From Mycolicibacterium lutetiense (GTDB lineage: Bacteria > Actinomycetota > Actinomycetes > Mycobacteriales > Mycobacteriaceae): a stretch of 64,000 nt of DNA. The stretch is from the NCBI RefSeq assembly GCF_017876775.1, contig NZ_JAGIOP010000001.1:558001-622000 (forward strand). Direction: 5' to 3'. The notes beneath the pieces were generated by a model. The model saw only the letters and a program-made list of their open reading frames with translations, was not told where the DNA came from and searched no databases. Below, in pieces: positions 1 to 7,758 of this stretch (positions within the stretch are counted from its first letter, which is position 1; each line of letters opens with the position of its first letter). The position numbers and the translations under genes are program-made.

Positions 1-721
1 CGGCGACGCCCTGGGTCGTCGACCCGGAGATGGCCGATTGGGCCGACCCCAGGATCTCGGAGAAGTTCAGCCCGAACTTGCTCAGCACCATCACGGTCAT
101 CAGCGCGGCACCGGCGATCAGCAGCACGGCCTTGATGATCTGCACCCAGGTGGTGCCCTTCATCCCGCCGACCAGGACGTAGACGATCATCAGGATGCCG
201 ACGACGGCGATCACGATCGATTGTCCGGCCCGGCTGTTGATATCGAGCAGCAGGGCGACCAGGCCGCCGGCCCCGGCCATCTGGGCCAGCAGGTAGAACA
301 ACGACACCGTGAGCGTCGAGATGGCCGCGGCCAGCCGAACCGGGCGCTGCTTGAGCCGGAAACTCAATACGTCGGCCATCGTGAATTTGCCCGTGTTGCG
401 TAGCAATTCGGCCACCAGCAGCAGGGCCACCAGCCAGGCCACCAGGAATCCGATGGAGTACAGGAAGCCGTCGTAGCCGTAGACCGCGATGGCCCCGGCG
501 ATGCCGAGGAAGCTGGCCGCCGAGAGGTAGTCGCCGGCGATGGCGATGCCGTTCTGCGGGCCGGAGAAGCCGCGGCCGCCGGTGAAGAACTCGTCGGCCG
601 TGGCGTTGCGCTTGCTGGCCTTGATCACCACGATCATCGTGACGACGACGAACAGGCTGAAGATGCCGATGTTCGCAGCGGGGTTGCCGACGGTTTCGGC
701 GGCGAGGGTGCTGACGGTCAT
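1..721 (-). CDS. Sodium/solute symporter, ActP-like (3' part missing)
   Basis: This is the N-terminal 240 residues of a sodium:solute symporter; the rest lies beyond the left edge. The protein starts with a membrane segment and carries FTGGRGFSGPQNGIAIAGDY, a sequence typical of acetate/cation symporters of the ActP type. Further hydrophobic helices and VLVGGMKGTTWVQIIKA follow, the latter characteristic of the SSS family core. Its ATG (721-719) overlaps the stop codon of the upstream DUF485 gene in an ATGA arrangement, so the two are translationally coupled. DUF485 plus ActP is a known pair in many bacteria. The family identity is firm; the substrate (acetate, pyruvate or another small acid) cannot be decided from this part. 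Confidence 0.88.
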   Translation of the reverse strand, partial: MTVSTLAAETVGNPAANIGIFSLFVVVTMIVVIKASKRNATADEFFTGGRGFSGPQNGIAIAGDYLSAASFLGIAGAIAVYGYDGFLYSIGFLVAWLVALLLVAELLRNTGKFTMADVLSFRLKQRPVRLAAAISTLTVSLFYLLAQMAGAGGLVALLLDINSRAGQSIVIAVVGILMIVYVLVGGMKGTTWVQIIKAVLLIAGAALMTVMVLSKFGLNFSEILGSAQSAISGSTTQGVA

Positions 722-1062
722 CAGGGGCCCTCCAGCTCTTCGCGGATGGCGGTAGCTCGCGGGTCGAGCTCTCTGTTGGCGAAGCGCACGTACAGGCCGG
801 TGATGAGGAACGTGGTGAGGAACTGGCCCAGCCCGATCAACAGGCCGACATTGATGTTGCCGAACACCCGGATGGCCATGAAGTCGTGGGCGAACGCGCC
901 GAGGGCGACGTAGAGGGCATACCAGGCCAGGAAGAATGCGGTCATCGGAAAGACGAAGCGGCGCAGGCGGGTACGCAACTCCTGGAACTCGGGGCTGGCC
1001 TGCATGGCGAGGAACTGCTCCCCGGTGGGGGCGACCCTCTCGGGAAGATCGGTTTCGGACAC
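721..1062 (-). CDS. DUF485 membrane protein, symporter partner
   Basis: A 113-residue protein with a short polar N-terminus and two hydrophobic segments (roughly residues 38-60 and 72-96), the usual layout of DUF485 (YjcH) proteins. These are encoded next to ActP-type symporters and probably help them in the membrane, though their mechanism is not established. The GTG at 1062 is preferred because CAGGAG lies just upstream; the reading frame remains open further upstream to 1146 but without such a site. The stop overlaps the start of the symporter by four bases. No signal peptide is visible. Confidence 0.85.
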   Translation of the reverse strand: MSETDLPERVAPTGEQFLAMQASPEFQELRTRLRRFVFPMTAFFLAWYALYVALGAFAHDFMAIRVFGNINVGLLIGLGQFLTTFLITGLYVRFANRELDPRATAIREELEGP

Positions 1063-1209
1063 CCGAGGACTCCTGACAGTTGACTGTGCGATAGCGGAGA
1101 ACCTAATTGAGCGCCGGGTCACATGCGACGGGTATCGCGACTGCAACCTCGCCGGACATCGTGCGGCCTACCGTAGATGGCGGTGCGGCGAAACCGCAGC
1201 CAGCTCAAC

Positions 1210-1506
1210 CTATTGAACCGGGCAGGCGTACTTTCTGGCCACGTCGTACACCCGCTGCTCGGAGCCGGGTCCGAAAACGCCTTGTGCAGCCAGTTCCAAT
1301 CCGATGTAGCCCGGGACGCCGCCCATACACGCCTGATGAGCGACGCGCCACGCGGTGTCGGGATTCAAGTGGAATCCGTTGCGCTCCAGGCCCTGCATGT
1401 ATTCGTCGAACGCCGGCGTGCCCTGGTCGGGGATGGCGTTGGCCGTGGCGGCCAAGGCGAGTGCGGTAACCACCGCTACAAAAAGAGGCGCAATCACACG
1501 TCTCAT
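1210..1506 (-). CDS. DUF732 secreted protein
   Basis: A 98-residue exported protein. Residues 1-24 form a signal peptide (MRRVIAPLFVAVV, cleavage near ANA). The mature part is about 75 residues with a Cys pair (ACMGG and YACPVQ) and the pattern of DUF732, a small domain abundant in mycobacteria and thought to be secreted; its role is unknown. The ATG at 1506 has AGGAG six bases upstream and is preferred over an in-frame TTG at 1512. The gene stands alone between the symporter pair and the HhH gene. Confidence 0.85.
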   Translation of the reverse strand: MRRVIAPLFVAVVTALALAATANAIPDQGTPAFDEYMQGLERNGFHLNPDTAWRVAHQACMGGVPGYIGLELAAQGVFGPGSEQRVYDVARKYACPVQ

Positions 1507-1592
1507 GTCCAACTCCTATGGGCATATTCACCGGTTAACGCGTATACATTCGCACACTCCACCGACACCGGCGTCAAAAACGTGTCTGGTCC

Positions 1593-1598
1593 TAGACT
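1593..1598 (+). promoter_or_regulatory. Extended -10 element, leaderless start of HhH gene
   Basis: TAGACT matches the mycobacterial -10 consensus TANNNT. It ends six bases before the GTG start at 1605, so transcription is expected to begin at or next to the start codon. No Shine-Dalgarno sequence lies in front of the GTG, which agrees with a leaderless mRNA. Confidence 0.55.
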
Positions 1599-1604
1599 GG
1601 CGAC

Positions 1605-2186
1605 GTGGGAAAACTGCAGCTAGTCCAAGATCCGGAGGCCGACGCCCTACTGGAGTCCAACCCGTTCGCGCTCTTGGTCGGGATGCTGTTGGATCAGCAG
1701 ATTCCGATGGAGGTCGCCTTCGGCGGGCCCAAGAAGATCGCCGAGCGTCTCGGTGCCGTCGACGCCCACCAGATCGCCGACTACAACCCGGACGAATTCA
1801 TCGCCCTGGTGTCGCAACCCCCTGCGATCCACCGCTTTCCGGGGTCGATGGGCAAGCGGGTACAGGATCTGGCGCGGGTCATCGTCGACGAGTACGACGG
1901 CGACGTGACGGCCCTGTGGACCGGTGGCGACCCCGACGGCAAAGAGGTGTTGCGCCGGCTCAAGCGACTGCCCGGGTTCGGTGACCAGAAGGCCCGGATC
2001 TTCCTGGCGCTGTTGGGTAAGCAGTATGGGGTGACGCCGGCGGGCTGGCGGGAGGCCGCCGGGGATTACGGCACTGCGGGCAGCTTCATGTCGGTGGCTG
2101 ATGTGGTCGACCCCGGGTCGTTGCAGAAGGTGCGCACGCACAAGAAGCAGATGAAGGCCGCCGCGAAGGAAGCCAAGGCCGTCTAG
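1605..2186 (+). CDS. HhH-GPD base-excision repair-type protein
   Basis: A 193-residue protein with a helix-hairpin-helix motif (LKRLPGFGDQKARIFLALLG, about residues 117-136), as in HhH-GPD DNA glycosylases. The N-terminal half (FALLVGMLLDQQIPMEVAF) matches the helical start of the same fold. The tail is Lys/Ala-rich and probably disordered. The cytosolic role is presumably recognition or excision of a damaged base, but I do not see the Cys cluster found in many EndoIII/MutY members, so the substrate is open. It starts with GTG and appears leaderless. By position it corresponds to Rv1156 of M. tuberculosis. Confidence 0.85.
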   Translation: MGKLQLVQDPEADALLESNPFALLVGMLLDQQIPMEVAFGGPKKIAERLGAVDAHQIADYNPDEFIALVSQPPAIHRFPGSMGKRVQDLARVIVDEYDGDVTALWTGGDPDGKEVLRRLKRLPGFGDQKARIFLALLGKQYGVTPAGWREAAGDYGTAGSFMSVADVVDPGSLQKVRTHKKQMKAAAKEAKAV

Positions 2187-2296
2187 GGCTGAGCGGTCAT
2201 CGAGCGTGCGCTGAGATCGTGTTTCTGCCGCGCCCCGCGGCGATCTGATTGCACAGTCGGGGATCATGGCTGGGCGGCCTATGCAATGGTGAACAT

Positions 2297-2446
2297 ATGG
2301 CGAAGACACATCTGAACTGCCCGTGCGGAGAAGCGATCAGCGGGACCGATGAGGACGACCTGGTGGAGAAGGCTCAGACGCATCTGGCTCAGCAGCACCC
2401 CGGGCGTGAGTACGACCGCGAAATGATCCTCTTCATGGCTTACTGA
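2297..2446 (+). CDS. Small DUF1059-type protein
   Basis: A 49-residue protein with the pattern CPCGEAISGTDEDDLVEKAQ followed by HLAQQH, typical of DUF1059. The CPCG and the downstream His residues suggest a small metal-binding fold, but no function is known. It starts at the ATG at 2297. An in-frame start at 2249 is possible, but the added residues look random. A strong hairpin follows the stop. Confidence 0.8.
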   Translation: MAKTHLNCPCGEAISGTDEDDLVEKAQTHLAQQHPGREYDREMILFMAY

Positions 2447-2469
2447 GCCTCAATTTTCCTGCCCTGACA

Positions 2470-2511
2470 AAATTCCCGGTCGCCGGCCATGAGGCAAGCG
2501 ACCGGGAATTT
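2470..2511. terminator. Bidirectional terminator hairpin
   Basis: A perfect 14-bp stem (AAATTCCCGGTCGC at 2470-2483 with its complement at 2498-2511) closes a 14-base loop. It lies between two convergent genes ending at 2446 and 2536, so it can serve both. The AT-rich outer stem gives a short T-run on each strand. Confidence 0.8.
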
Positions 2512-2535
2512 CGTTTCCCCATTCATATGGTGTGG

Positions 2536-3522
2536 TCAGGGAACCACCGTGGATCCGATGGTCGGCATGAACTGGCACTGCATCTCGGTTGTCGTGACCT
2601 GTCCGAAGACCGTGGTCATGATGCTGCCGGAGCCGGTATCGGCGATCGCGGTCAGCGTGGTCGGGCCCTGGGGGTTGAGGTCCGGACGCGGCTGCAGCGT
2701 CACGCTGCCGGACTTGCCCGTCGTCAGGTTCACCCACGTGGCGTTGAGCGGAAGCTTCTGCTCGGCGGCCGGGGCGGGAGTGCCGATCGCAGTGAACACG
2801 TACGCGGTCTGGCCTGGTTTCGGGCCGGGCAGCGGGATCGTGGCCGGGCCGGCCACTGAAATCGCCGTCGCCAGAACGTTTCCGCCGTCCTTGAGGCACC
2901 CGTTGCCGATCGACGGGTACATGAAGTCCTGCTTCGTGGGCGTATTGGGCCCGAATCCCGGGGCGGGCGCCGGGGCCGGCGCAGCGTCAGGGGCCGGGAT
3001 CGTGACTGCCGCCGGAACAGCCCCGGGAGCGGGCGCCGCTTCAGGGGCCGGAGCCGGAGCGGGAGCCGGGGCCGGTACGGCTTCGGGAGCCGGAGCCGGA
3101 GCCGGAGCGGGCAGCGCCTCAGGGGCCGGCCCGGCCGCATGGGCCGGGTCGACACCCATCGGCAGGTGAGCGTCGCCGCCGGCGCCCAGAGCAGGAACAT
3201 GCTCGGGCGCGGCGACGGGTTGTGCCGCGAAATGGTTGACCGCCGTCGCGACATTGCGGGATTCCGCTGATTCCGACTTGTTGGCAGCGAACGCCTGCGC
3301 GGCCGCCATCAACAGCTGTACGGCGCCCCCGGGGTCGGCTGCGGCCTGCTGGATGATCGGGCTCAGGTTCTCCATCGCCGGTAGCCCGGGCGCCTGCAAC
3401 GCGTCGATCGGCAGCGGTGCCGGATCGGCGTTCGCTACGGCGCTGCTGAACAGCAACAGGGTGGTGGACCCGATTGCAGCGGCGGTGCCGAACATCGTTT
3501 TCAGGGACATACGCGGTGTCAT
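2536..3522 (-). CDS. Secreted Ala/Pro-rich protein, Rv1157c-like
   Basis: A 328-residue exported protein. Residues 1-33 form a signal peptide ending in ANA. A long Pro-Ala-Glu low-complexity region (about residues 130-190) separates an N-terminal helical part from a C-terminal domain of about 130 residues. That domain contains CLKDGGN and MQCQF, so a single disulfide is likely. The C-terminal domain reads like a beta-rich fold (WVNLTTGKSGSVTLQ, PTTLTAIADTGSGSI). Position and composition match Rv1157c of M. tuberculosis, whose function is unknown. It lies downstream of a similar Ala/Pro-rich gene on the same strand, 41 bases away. Confidence 0.85.
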   Translation of the reverse strand: MTPRMSLKTMFGTAAAIGSTTLLLFSSAVANADPAPLPIDALQAPGLPAMENLSPIIQQAAADPGGAVQLLMAAAQAFAANKSESAESRNVATAVNHFAAQPVAAPEHVPALGAGGDAHLPMGVDPAHAAGPAPEALPAPAPAPAPEAVPAPAPAPAPAPEAAPAPGAVPAAVTIPAPDAAPAPAPAPGFGPNTPTKQDFMYPSIGNGCLKDGGNVLATAISVAGPATIPLPGPKPGQTAYVFTAIGTPAPAAEQKLPLNATWVNLTTGKSGSVTLQPRPDLNPQGPTTLTAIADTGSGSIMTTVFGQVTTTEMQCQFMPTIGSTVVP

Positions 3523-3563
3523 GGCTTTCCCAATCGTTTCGGGCGGTCAGACCAGTTCGGGGA

Positions 3564-4220
3564 TCAGGGCAGGCCGGCGGTGATCAGCGGCGCCAATGCC
3601 GCGATCTCGGGGTTGAACGCAGCCGGGGCGGCCGCGGCAGGAGCCGCAATCGCCGGAGCTGCTGCCGCTGCCGGGGCCAACGGGGCCGCCACAGTCGGCA
3701 GGGCGGCCTGGGCCGCGACCGGAGCCAGCGAGGTCAGATCACCCGGGATGTTCACCTTCTGGGGCAGCGAGAAGGGCATCCCGGGAATCTGCGGGATGGT
3801 GACCTCGGCCGAGGGAATCAGGGATGCCGGACCGGTGACCGGCGCCGTCGGGACGGTCGCGGCCGGAGCCACAGCCGGTGCGGTGGGCAAGCCCGGCATC
3901 AGCGATCCCAGGGGTGCATTGGCCGCTGCCGGGCTGACGGCCGTCGCCGCCTGCGGCAGCGTCACCGAGGCGGTCGCCGACGGAACCGGCGCCGGTGCGG
4001 CGGCGGGGGTGCCGGTCAGTGCGGAACTCACCCCTTGCAGCAGTTGCGGCGCGGCGGCCGGCACGCCGGCGAATTGGTTGACGATCGGCAGGTTCGGCGC
4101 GGGGACCGGGGCGGGAGCCACCGGTTCGGCGTTCGCTGTGGCGCTGAGGGCCAACGCGACCGGGACTGCGCCGGCGGCCGCGATCATGCTGGTGGAAAGT
4201 GCTTTCCAGGTGAAGATCAT
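3564..4220 (-). CDS. Secreted Ala/Pro-rich protein, Rv1158c-like
   Basis: A 218-residue exported protein with a signal peptide (residues 1-31, ending ANA-EP). The rest is Ala, Pro, Val and Thr rich without Cys, and is probably extended in or near the cell wall. It matches Rv1158c by position and composition; no biochemical role is known. The ATG has GGGAGA upstream. The bases before the start codon closely resemble those before the neighbouring secreted gene (CGATTGGGA in both), as if the two arose by duplication or share a translation signal. Confidence 0.83.
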   Translation of the reverse strand: MIFTWKALSTSMIAAAGAVPVALALSATANAEPVAPAPVPAPNLPIVNQFAGVPAAAPQLLQGVSSALTGTPAAAPAPVPSATASVTLPQAATAVSPAAANAPLGSLMPGLPTAPAVAPAATVPTAPVTGPASLIPSAEVTIPQIPGMPFSLPQKVNIPGDLTSLAPVAAQAALPTVAAPLAPAAAAAPAIAAPAAAAPAAFNPEIAALAPLITAGLP

Positions 4221-4372
4221 GGTTCTCCCAATCGGTTGCTTGCACGTCTGAAAGCGAAACTATCGAGTTACCGGTGGGACTCAAGTGACACGTGTGGCGT
4301 TTATTCAACCGTTACTGCGCTGATCGAATTCGTTATCGGGCAGTGCCCCGGGCGTGATGAAGCGCCCCGAAT

Positions 4373-4419
4373 GTCACGCTGGAGTGACGCTCGGCAGTGA
4401 GAGCCACACTGGCGTGACA
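4373..4419. promoter_or_regulatory. Paired GTCAC/GTGAC repeats upstream of pimE
   Basis: GTCACGCTGGAGTGAC (4373-4388) is an inverted repeat of GTCAC with a six-base spacer. A near copy of its body, CACACTGGCGTGACA, sits exactly 30 bases downstream (4405-4419), so both copies face the same side of the helix. GTCAC half-sites are reported for the response regulator MtrA; the assignment here is only a suggestion. Confidence 0.4.
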
Positions 4420-4452
4420 AAGCGGGCCGGCGTGCCGCGTCGGGCGGGTCGC

Positions 4453-4458
4453 TAGAGT
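4453..4458 (+). promoter_or_regulatory. Candidate -10 element of pimE
   Basis: TAGAGT fits TANNNT. Seven bases further on, the in-frame codon is GTT (4466), followed by AACACCGAA. The spacing is the same as at other leaderless genes in the window. Confidence 0.4.
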
Positions 4459-4525
4459 CTTCTGCGTTAACACCGAACCGGCCACCCCCGTCTCAGCAAC
4501 CGCGCGGCTCTACCGTCTGGCGCCG

Positions 4526-5671
4526 TTGTTGCTCATCCTCAGCATCGCGGCGCGCCTGGCCTGGACGTATCTCGTCCCCAACGGTGCCAACTTCGTCGAT
4601 CTGCACGTCTACGTCGGTGGCGCCGCCATGCTGGACGGCCCCGGCGCGCTCTATGACTACGTCTACGCGGACCAGACACCGGATTTCCCACTGCCTTTCA
4701 CGTATCCGCCGTTCGCGGCGGTGGTGTTCTACCCGTTGCATCTGCTGCCGTTCGGGTTGGTCGCGTTCTGCTGGCAGATCGGCATCGTCGCCGCGTTGTA
4801 CGGCGTGGTGCGGATCAGTCAACGGCTCCTGGGGCCGGATGCCGACCGGCGTGTCGCCATGGTGTGGACCGCCGTGGGCATCTGGACCGAACCGCTGCGC
4901 AGCACGTTCGACTACGGGCAGGTCAATGTCGTGCTGGTGCTGGCAGTCCTGTACGCCGTCTACAGCAATCGTTGGTGGCTGTCGGGGTTGCTGGTCGGGC
5001 TGGCCGCGGGGATCAAACTCACGCCTGCGGTGTCGGGGCTCTACTTTGTCGGCGCGCGGCGGTGGGGCGCCGCGGTGTTCTCGGCCGTGGTGTTCTGCGG
5101 GACCGTCGCGGTCTCCGCGCTGGTGATCGGCGACCAGGCGCGCCGGTACTTCACCGAGTTGCTCGGTGATGCCGACCGGATCGGCCCCATCGGAACGTCG
5201 TTCAACCAATCCTGGCGTGGCGGGATCTCGCGGATACTGGGCCATGACGCCGGGTACGGCCCCGTTGTCCTGCTCGGCATCGTCGTCACCGCGGTCCTGG
5301 CCGTATTGGCATGGCGGGCCATCGGCGGCAGTGCCGACCGTCTCGGAGCGATCGTGATCGTCAGCCTGTTCGGGCTGTTGCTCTCGCCGATTTCGTGGAC
5401 GCACCACTGGGTCTGGCTGATCCCGCTGATGATCTGGCTGCTGCACGGGCCGCTGGCCGACCGGCTGGGCGCGAGAATCCTCGGGTGGGTCTGGTTGGCG
5501 CTGACGCTGATCGGGGTGCCGTGGCTGCTCAGCTTCGCCCAGCCGACCATCTGGGAGATCAGTCGCCCCTGGTATCTGGCCTGGGCCGGCCTGATCTACA
5601 TCGTCGCCACCCTGGCCACGCTGGCCTGGATCGCGACAACTAGTCGGACGGGCCGGCCAGAATCCGGTTGA
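4526..5671 (+). CDS. pimE: Polyprenol-phosphate-mannose alpha-1,2-mannosyltransferase PimE
   Basis: PimE (GT87 family) adds an alpha-1,2-linked mannose to Ac1PIM4 on the periplasmic side of the membrane, using polyprenyl-phosphate mannose, on the way to polar PIMs. The protein is almost entirely transmembrane helices. An early loop contains [15 protein letters not shown], with the Asp used by GT-C mannosyltransferases, then [27 protein letters not shown] occurs near the C-terminus. No ATG or GTG exists in frame after the stop at 4415-4417; TTG at 4526 is the first standard codon and is used here. The true start may be 60 bases upstream (GTT at 4466), which would give 401 residues. The 3' end overlaps the convergent phhB by 32 bases. 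Corresponds to Rv1159. Confidence 0.9.
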   Translation: MLLILSIAARLAWTYLVPNGANFVDLHVYVGGAAMLDGPGALYDYVYADQTPDFPLPFTYPPFAAVVFYPLHLLPFGLVAFCWQIGIVAALYGVVRISQRLLGPDADRRVAMVWTAVGIWTEPLRSTFDYGQVNVVLVLAVLYAVYSNRWWLSGLLVGLAAGIKLTPAVSGLYFVGARRWGAAVFSAVVFCGTVAVSALVIGDQARRYFTELLGDADRIGPIGTSFNQSWRGGISRILGHDAGYGPVVLLGIVVTAVLAVLAWRAIGGSADRLGAIVIVSLFGLLLSPISWTHHWVWLIPLMIWLLHGPLADRLGARILGWVWLALTLIGVPWLLSFAQPTIWEISRPWYLAWAGLIYIVATLATLAWIATTSRTGRPESG

Positions 5672-5933
5672 TCTCCTTGGCCATCTGGACGTCTTTCTCG
5701 GTGATGCCGCCGGCGGCATGCGTCACCAGGGCGAACGTGACTGTGCGCCAACGGATGTCGATGTCGGGATGATGGTCTTTCTGCTCGGCGAATTCAGCCA
5801 CGCGGCGCACCGCGTCGATTCCGTCGAGGAACGTCGGGAATTTGGTGGATCGGCGCAGGGCGCCCGCCGCACGTTCCCAGCCGGGCAGATCGGGCAGTGC
5901 GGCGTCGACTTGATCGTTCGATAACACGGCCAT
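5640..5933 (-). CDS. phhB: Pterin-4a-carbinolamine dehydratase
   Basis: A 97-residue cytosolic protein with the family hallmark [11 protein letters not shown] followed by [17 protein letters not shown]; the His-His-Pro motif provides the active-site residues. The enzyme dehydrates 4a-hydroxytetrahydropterin and can act as a dimerisation cofactor; its role in mycobacteria is unclear because a pterin-dependent hydroxylase partner is not evident here. It corresponds to Rv1159A. The ATG at 5933 lies four bases from a 20-bp palindrome shared with the divergent mutT2 gene. Confidence 0.92.
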   Translation of the reverse strand: MAVLSNDQVDAALPDLPGWERAAGALRRSTKFPTFLDGIDAVRRVAEFAEQKDHHPDIDIRWRTVTFALVTHAAGGITEKDVQMAKEINRILAGPSD

Positions 5934-5936
5934 ATA

Positions 5937-5956
5937 CCCGACGGTATACCGTCGGG
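5937..5956. promoter_or_regulatory. Perfect 20-bp palindrome in the phhB/mutT2 divergent promoter
   Basis: CCCGACGGTATACCGTCGGG is identical on both strands and fills most of the 27 bases between two divergent start codons. The central TATACC occurs on each strand as a possible -10 about ten bases from each start. The arrangement suggests either a symmetric divergent promoter or an operator for a dimeric regulator controlling both genes. Confidence 0.7.
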
Positions 5957-5960
5957 CGCG

Positions 5961-6371
5961 ATGAGTGAGCAGATCGTTGTCGCCGGTGCACTGCTCTGTG
6001 CGGGCCGGCTGTTGGTCGCTCAGCGACAGCGGCCGCCGGAGTTGGCCGGGCTGTGGGAGCTGCCCGGTGGGAAGGTGACGACGGGGGAGAGCGACGCGGA
6101 CGCCTTGGTGCGGGAGCTGAGGGAGGAACTGGGTGTCGGGGTGATCGTCGGTGCCCGCCTCGGTGCCGACGTCGCGCTGCCGACGGGTATGACGCTGCGC
6201 GCCTACCGGGCGACGTTGACCGAGGGCAGCCCGCAGCCGCACGATCACCGGGCGCTGCGCTGGGTGACCGCCGACGAACTCCACGACCTGCCATGGGTGC
6301 CCGCCGACCGAGCCTGGCTGGCCGACCTGGCCGCAGCGCTTTCTCCGGCGAGCAGACGTGAAAGTACCTGA
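5961..6371 (+). CDS. mutT2: Nudix (d)NTP pyrophosphatase MutT2
   Basis: A 136-residue Nudix hydrolase. The Nudix box begins at GGKVTTGES (about residue 35) and ends RELREELGV, matching G-x5-E-x7-REUxEExGU. MutT-type enzymes remove oxidised or modified nucleotides (8-oxo-dGTP; Rv1160 also acts on dCTP derivatives) from the cytosolic pool. The N-terminus [22 protein letters not shown] is the expected first strand. It sits where Rv1160 lies. The end of the gene forms one arm of the following hairpin. Confidence 0.9.
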   Translation: MSEQIVVAGALLCAGRLLVAQRQRPPELAGLWELPGGKVTTGESDADALVRELREELGVGVIVGARLGADVALPTGMTLRAYRATLTEGSPQPHDHRALRWVTADELHDLPWVPADRAWLADLAAALSPASRREST

Positions 6372-6407
6372 AACCAAGTCATTTCGGGTACCCGCGTGTC
6401 TGTTCGC
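6348..6407 (+). terminator. Imperfect long hairpin after mutT2
   Basis: The left arm begins GCGAGCAGACG at 6348, inside the last codons of mutT2; the right arm ends GTGTCTGTTCGC at 6407. The stem pairs with a few mismatches over about 25 bases, including GTACC/GGTAC in the middle. The outer arm CGAGCAGAC is shared with the terminator after dapC. Confidence 0.6.
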
Positions 6408-6468
6408 GCCAAAAGTCGACCGCAGGCCGCACTGAACTAATTTCAGCATGTTGATGTTGCGGATTACA

Positions 6469-6502
6469 TTTCCATGAAACCGCCTGCAACGTTTCCGGGA
6501 AA
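6469..6502. promoter_or_regulatory. Two TTTC-N3-GAAA inverted repeats upstream of narK
   Basis: TTTCCATGAAA (6469-6479) and TTTCCGGGAAA (6492-6502) are two copies of the same inverted repeat, 23 bases apart, lying 39-72 bases before the narK start. A third copy occurs upstream of the NO reductase gene. They look like operator sites for a dimeric regulator. Confidence 0.5.
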
Positions 6503-6540
6503 ATGACGCAACCGCAGAGACATGATGTTTTGCTGGTCAG

Positions 6541-7758
6541 GTGAGCACGGCTAGCGCGCCACTCCAGGGCCAGAGTATGAATCTCGTGCTGGCCACATGG
6601 GTCTCGGCGATCAATTTCTGGGCCTGGAACATGATCGGCCCGCTTTCCACCACCTACGCCGGCGACATGAGGCTCAGCAGTACGCAGGCTTCGATGCTGG
6701 TCGCCACACCGATACTCGTCGGATCGATCGGTCGGATCGCCGTCGGTGCGCTGACCGACAGATTCGGTGGCCGCACAATGTTCCTCGCGGTGACGCTGGC
6801 CTCGATCCTGCCGGTACTGGCGGTCGGGGCCGCGGGCGAGGCGAGGTCGTATCCGCTCCTTCTGCTCTGCGGGTTCTTCCTGGGGATCGCCGGCACCATA
6901 TTCGCCGTCGGCATCCCGTTCGCCAACAACTGGTATGCGCCCGCGCGCCGGGGGTATGCAACCGGCGTGTTCGGCATGGGAATGGTCGGCACGGCACTGT
7001 CGGCGTTCTTCACACCGCGGCTTGTGCGCGCGTTCGGATTGTTCACCACCCACGTCATCATCGCGGTGGCCCTGGCGCTCACGGCGGTGCTGTGCTTCGT
7101 GGCGATGCGGAACTCGCCGGTGTTCCAACCCAACACCGACCCGGTGTTGCCGAAACTCAAGTCCGCACTGAAACTGCCGGTCACGTGGGAGATGTCGTTC
7201 CTGTACGCGGTGGTCTTCGGTGGCTTCGTCGCGTTCACCAACTACCTGCCCACCTACATCAAGACGATCTATGACTTCTCCGCAGTCGAAGCGGGCACCC
7301 GCACAGCGGGATTCGCGTTGGCTGCGGTACTGGCCCGGCCCATCGGCGGCGCGATCTCGGATCGGATACCCCCGAAGTACGTGGTGCTCACCTCGTTCGC
7401 CGGGACGGCCGTGTTGGCATTCATCGCGATGTTCCAGCCGCCGCCCGACGTGTGGTCAGCGGCCACCTTCATCAGTTTGGCGATCTTCCTGGGTATCGGT
7501 ACGGGCGGAGTATTCGCCTGGGTGGCCCGCCGGGCACCCGCGAAAGAAGTGGGTTCGGTCACCGGGATCGTCGCTGCCGCAGGTGGTTTGGGTGGCTACT
7601 TCCCGCCGCTGGTGATGGGTGCGACCTACGATTCCGTCGACAACGACTACACGGTCGGACTGGTCCTGTTGGTGGCGACGGCGCTGGTCGCGTTGGCCTA
7701 CACCGCACTCAGATTGCATGCCCACGAGCCCGAGCCGGCCAAGGAGGCCCAACGATGA
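6541..7758 (+). CDS. narK: Nitrate/nitrite transporter (MFS, NarK type)
   Basis: A 405-residue MFS protein with about 12 transmembrane segments. The glycine-rich segments GVFGMGMVGTALSAFFTPR (helix 5) and IVAAAGGLGGYFPPLVMG (helix 11) correspond to the two nitrate signatures of NarK proteins. GRIAVGALTDRFGGR is the MFS loop 2-3 motif. It moves nitrate in and/or nitrite out across the cytoplasmic membrane. It starts with GTG, and its stop overlaps the narG start in an ATGA arrangement, so it is the first gene of the narK-narGHJI operon. In M. tuberculosis the nar operon itself lacks a narK; narK2 lies elsewhere. Confidence 0.92.
   Translation: MSTASAPLQGQSMNLVLATWVSAINFWAWNMIGPLSTTYAGDMRLSSTQASMLVATPILVGSIGRIAVGALTDRFGGRTMFLAVTLASILPVLAVGAAGEARSYPLLLLCGFFLGIAGTIFAVGIPFANNWYAPARRGYATGVFGMGMVGTALSAFFTPRLVRAFGLFTTHVIIAVALALTAVLCFVAMRNSPVFQPNTDPVLPKLKSALKLPVTWEMSFLYAVVFGGFVAFTNYLPTYIKTIYDFSAVEAGTRTAGFALAAVLARPIGGAISDRIPPKYVVLTSFAGTAVLAFIAMFQPPPDVWSAATFISLAIFLGIGTGGVFAWVARRAPAKEVGSVTGIVAAAGGLGGYFPPLVMGATYDSVDNDYTVGLVLLVATALVALAYTALRLHAHEPEPAKEAQR

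Larger units (their letters stand above)
4221..4525. other. Intergenic regulatory region between Rv1158c-like gene and pimE
   Basis: About 300 bases without a gene, holding divergent promoters. Visible features are two GTCAC/GTGAC repeats 30 bases apart (4373-4419), a further related sequence near 4280-4293, and a -10-like TAGAGT at 4453-4458. No terminator or small gene was recognised. Confidence 0.6.

Noticed and set aside
3046..3115. CRISPR-like or satellite repeat
   Set aside because: The short repeats encode Pro-Ala pairs inside an open frame and have no spacers.
4493..5719. 408-residue minus-strand frame over pimE
   Set aside because: Composition dominated by Arg, Gln, Asp and Pro with no hydrophobic core; it shadows pimE.
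6372..6540. GlnR box upstream of narK
   Set aside because: ATTAC and GAAAC are present but eight bases apart rather than six, so the match to the GlnR consensus is not good enough.
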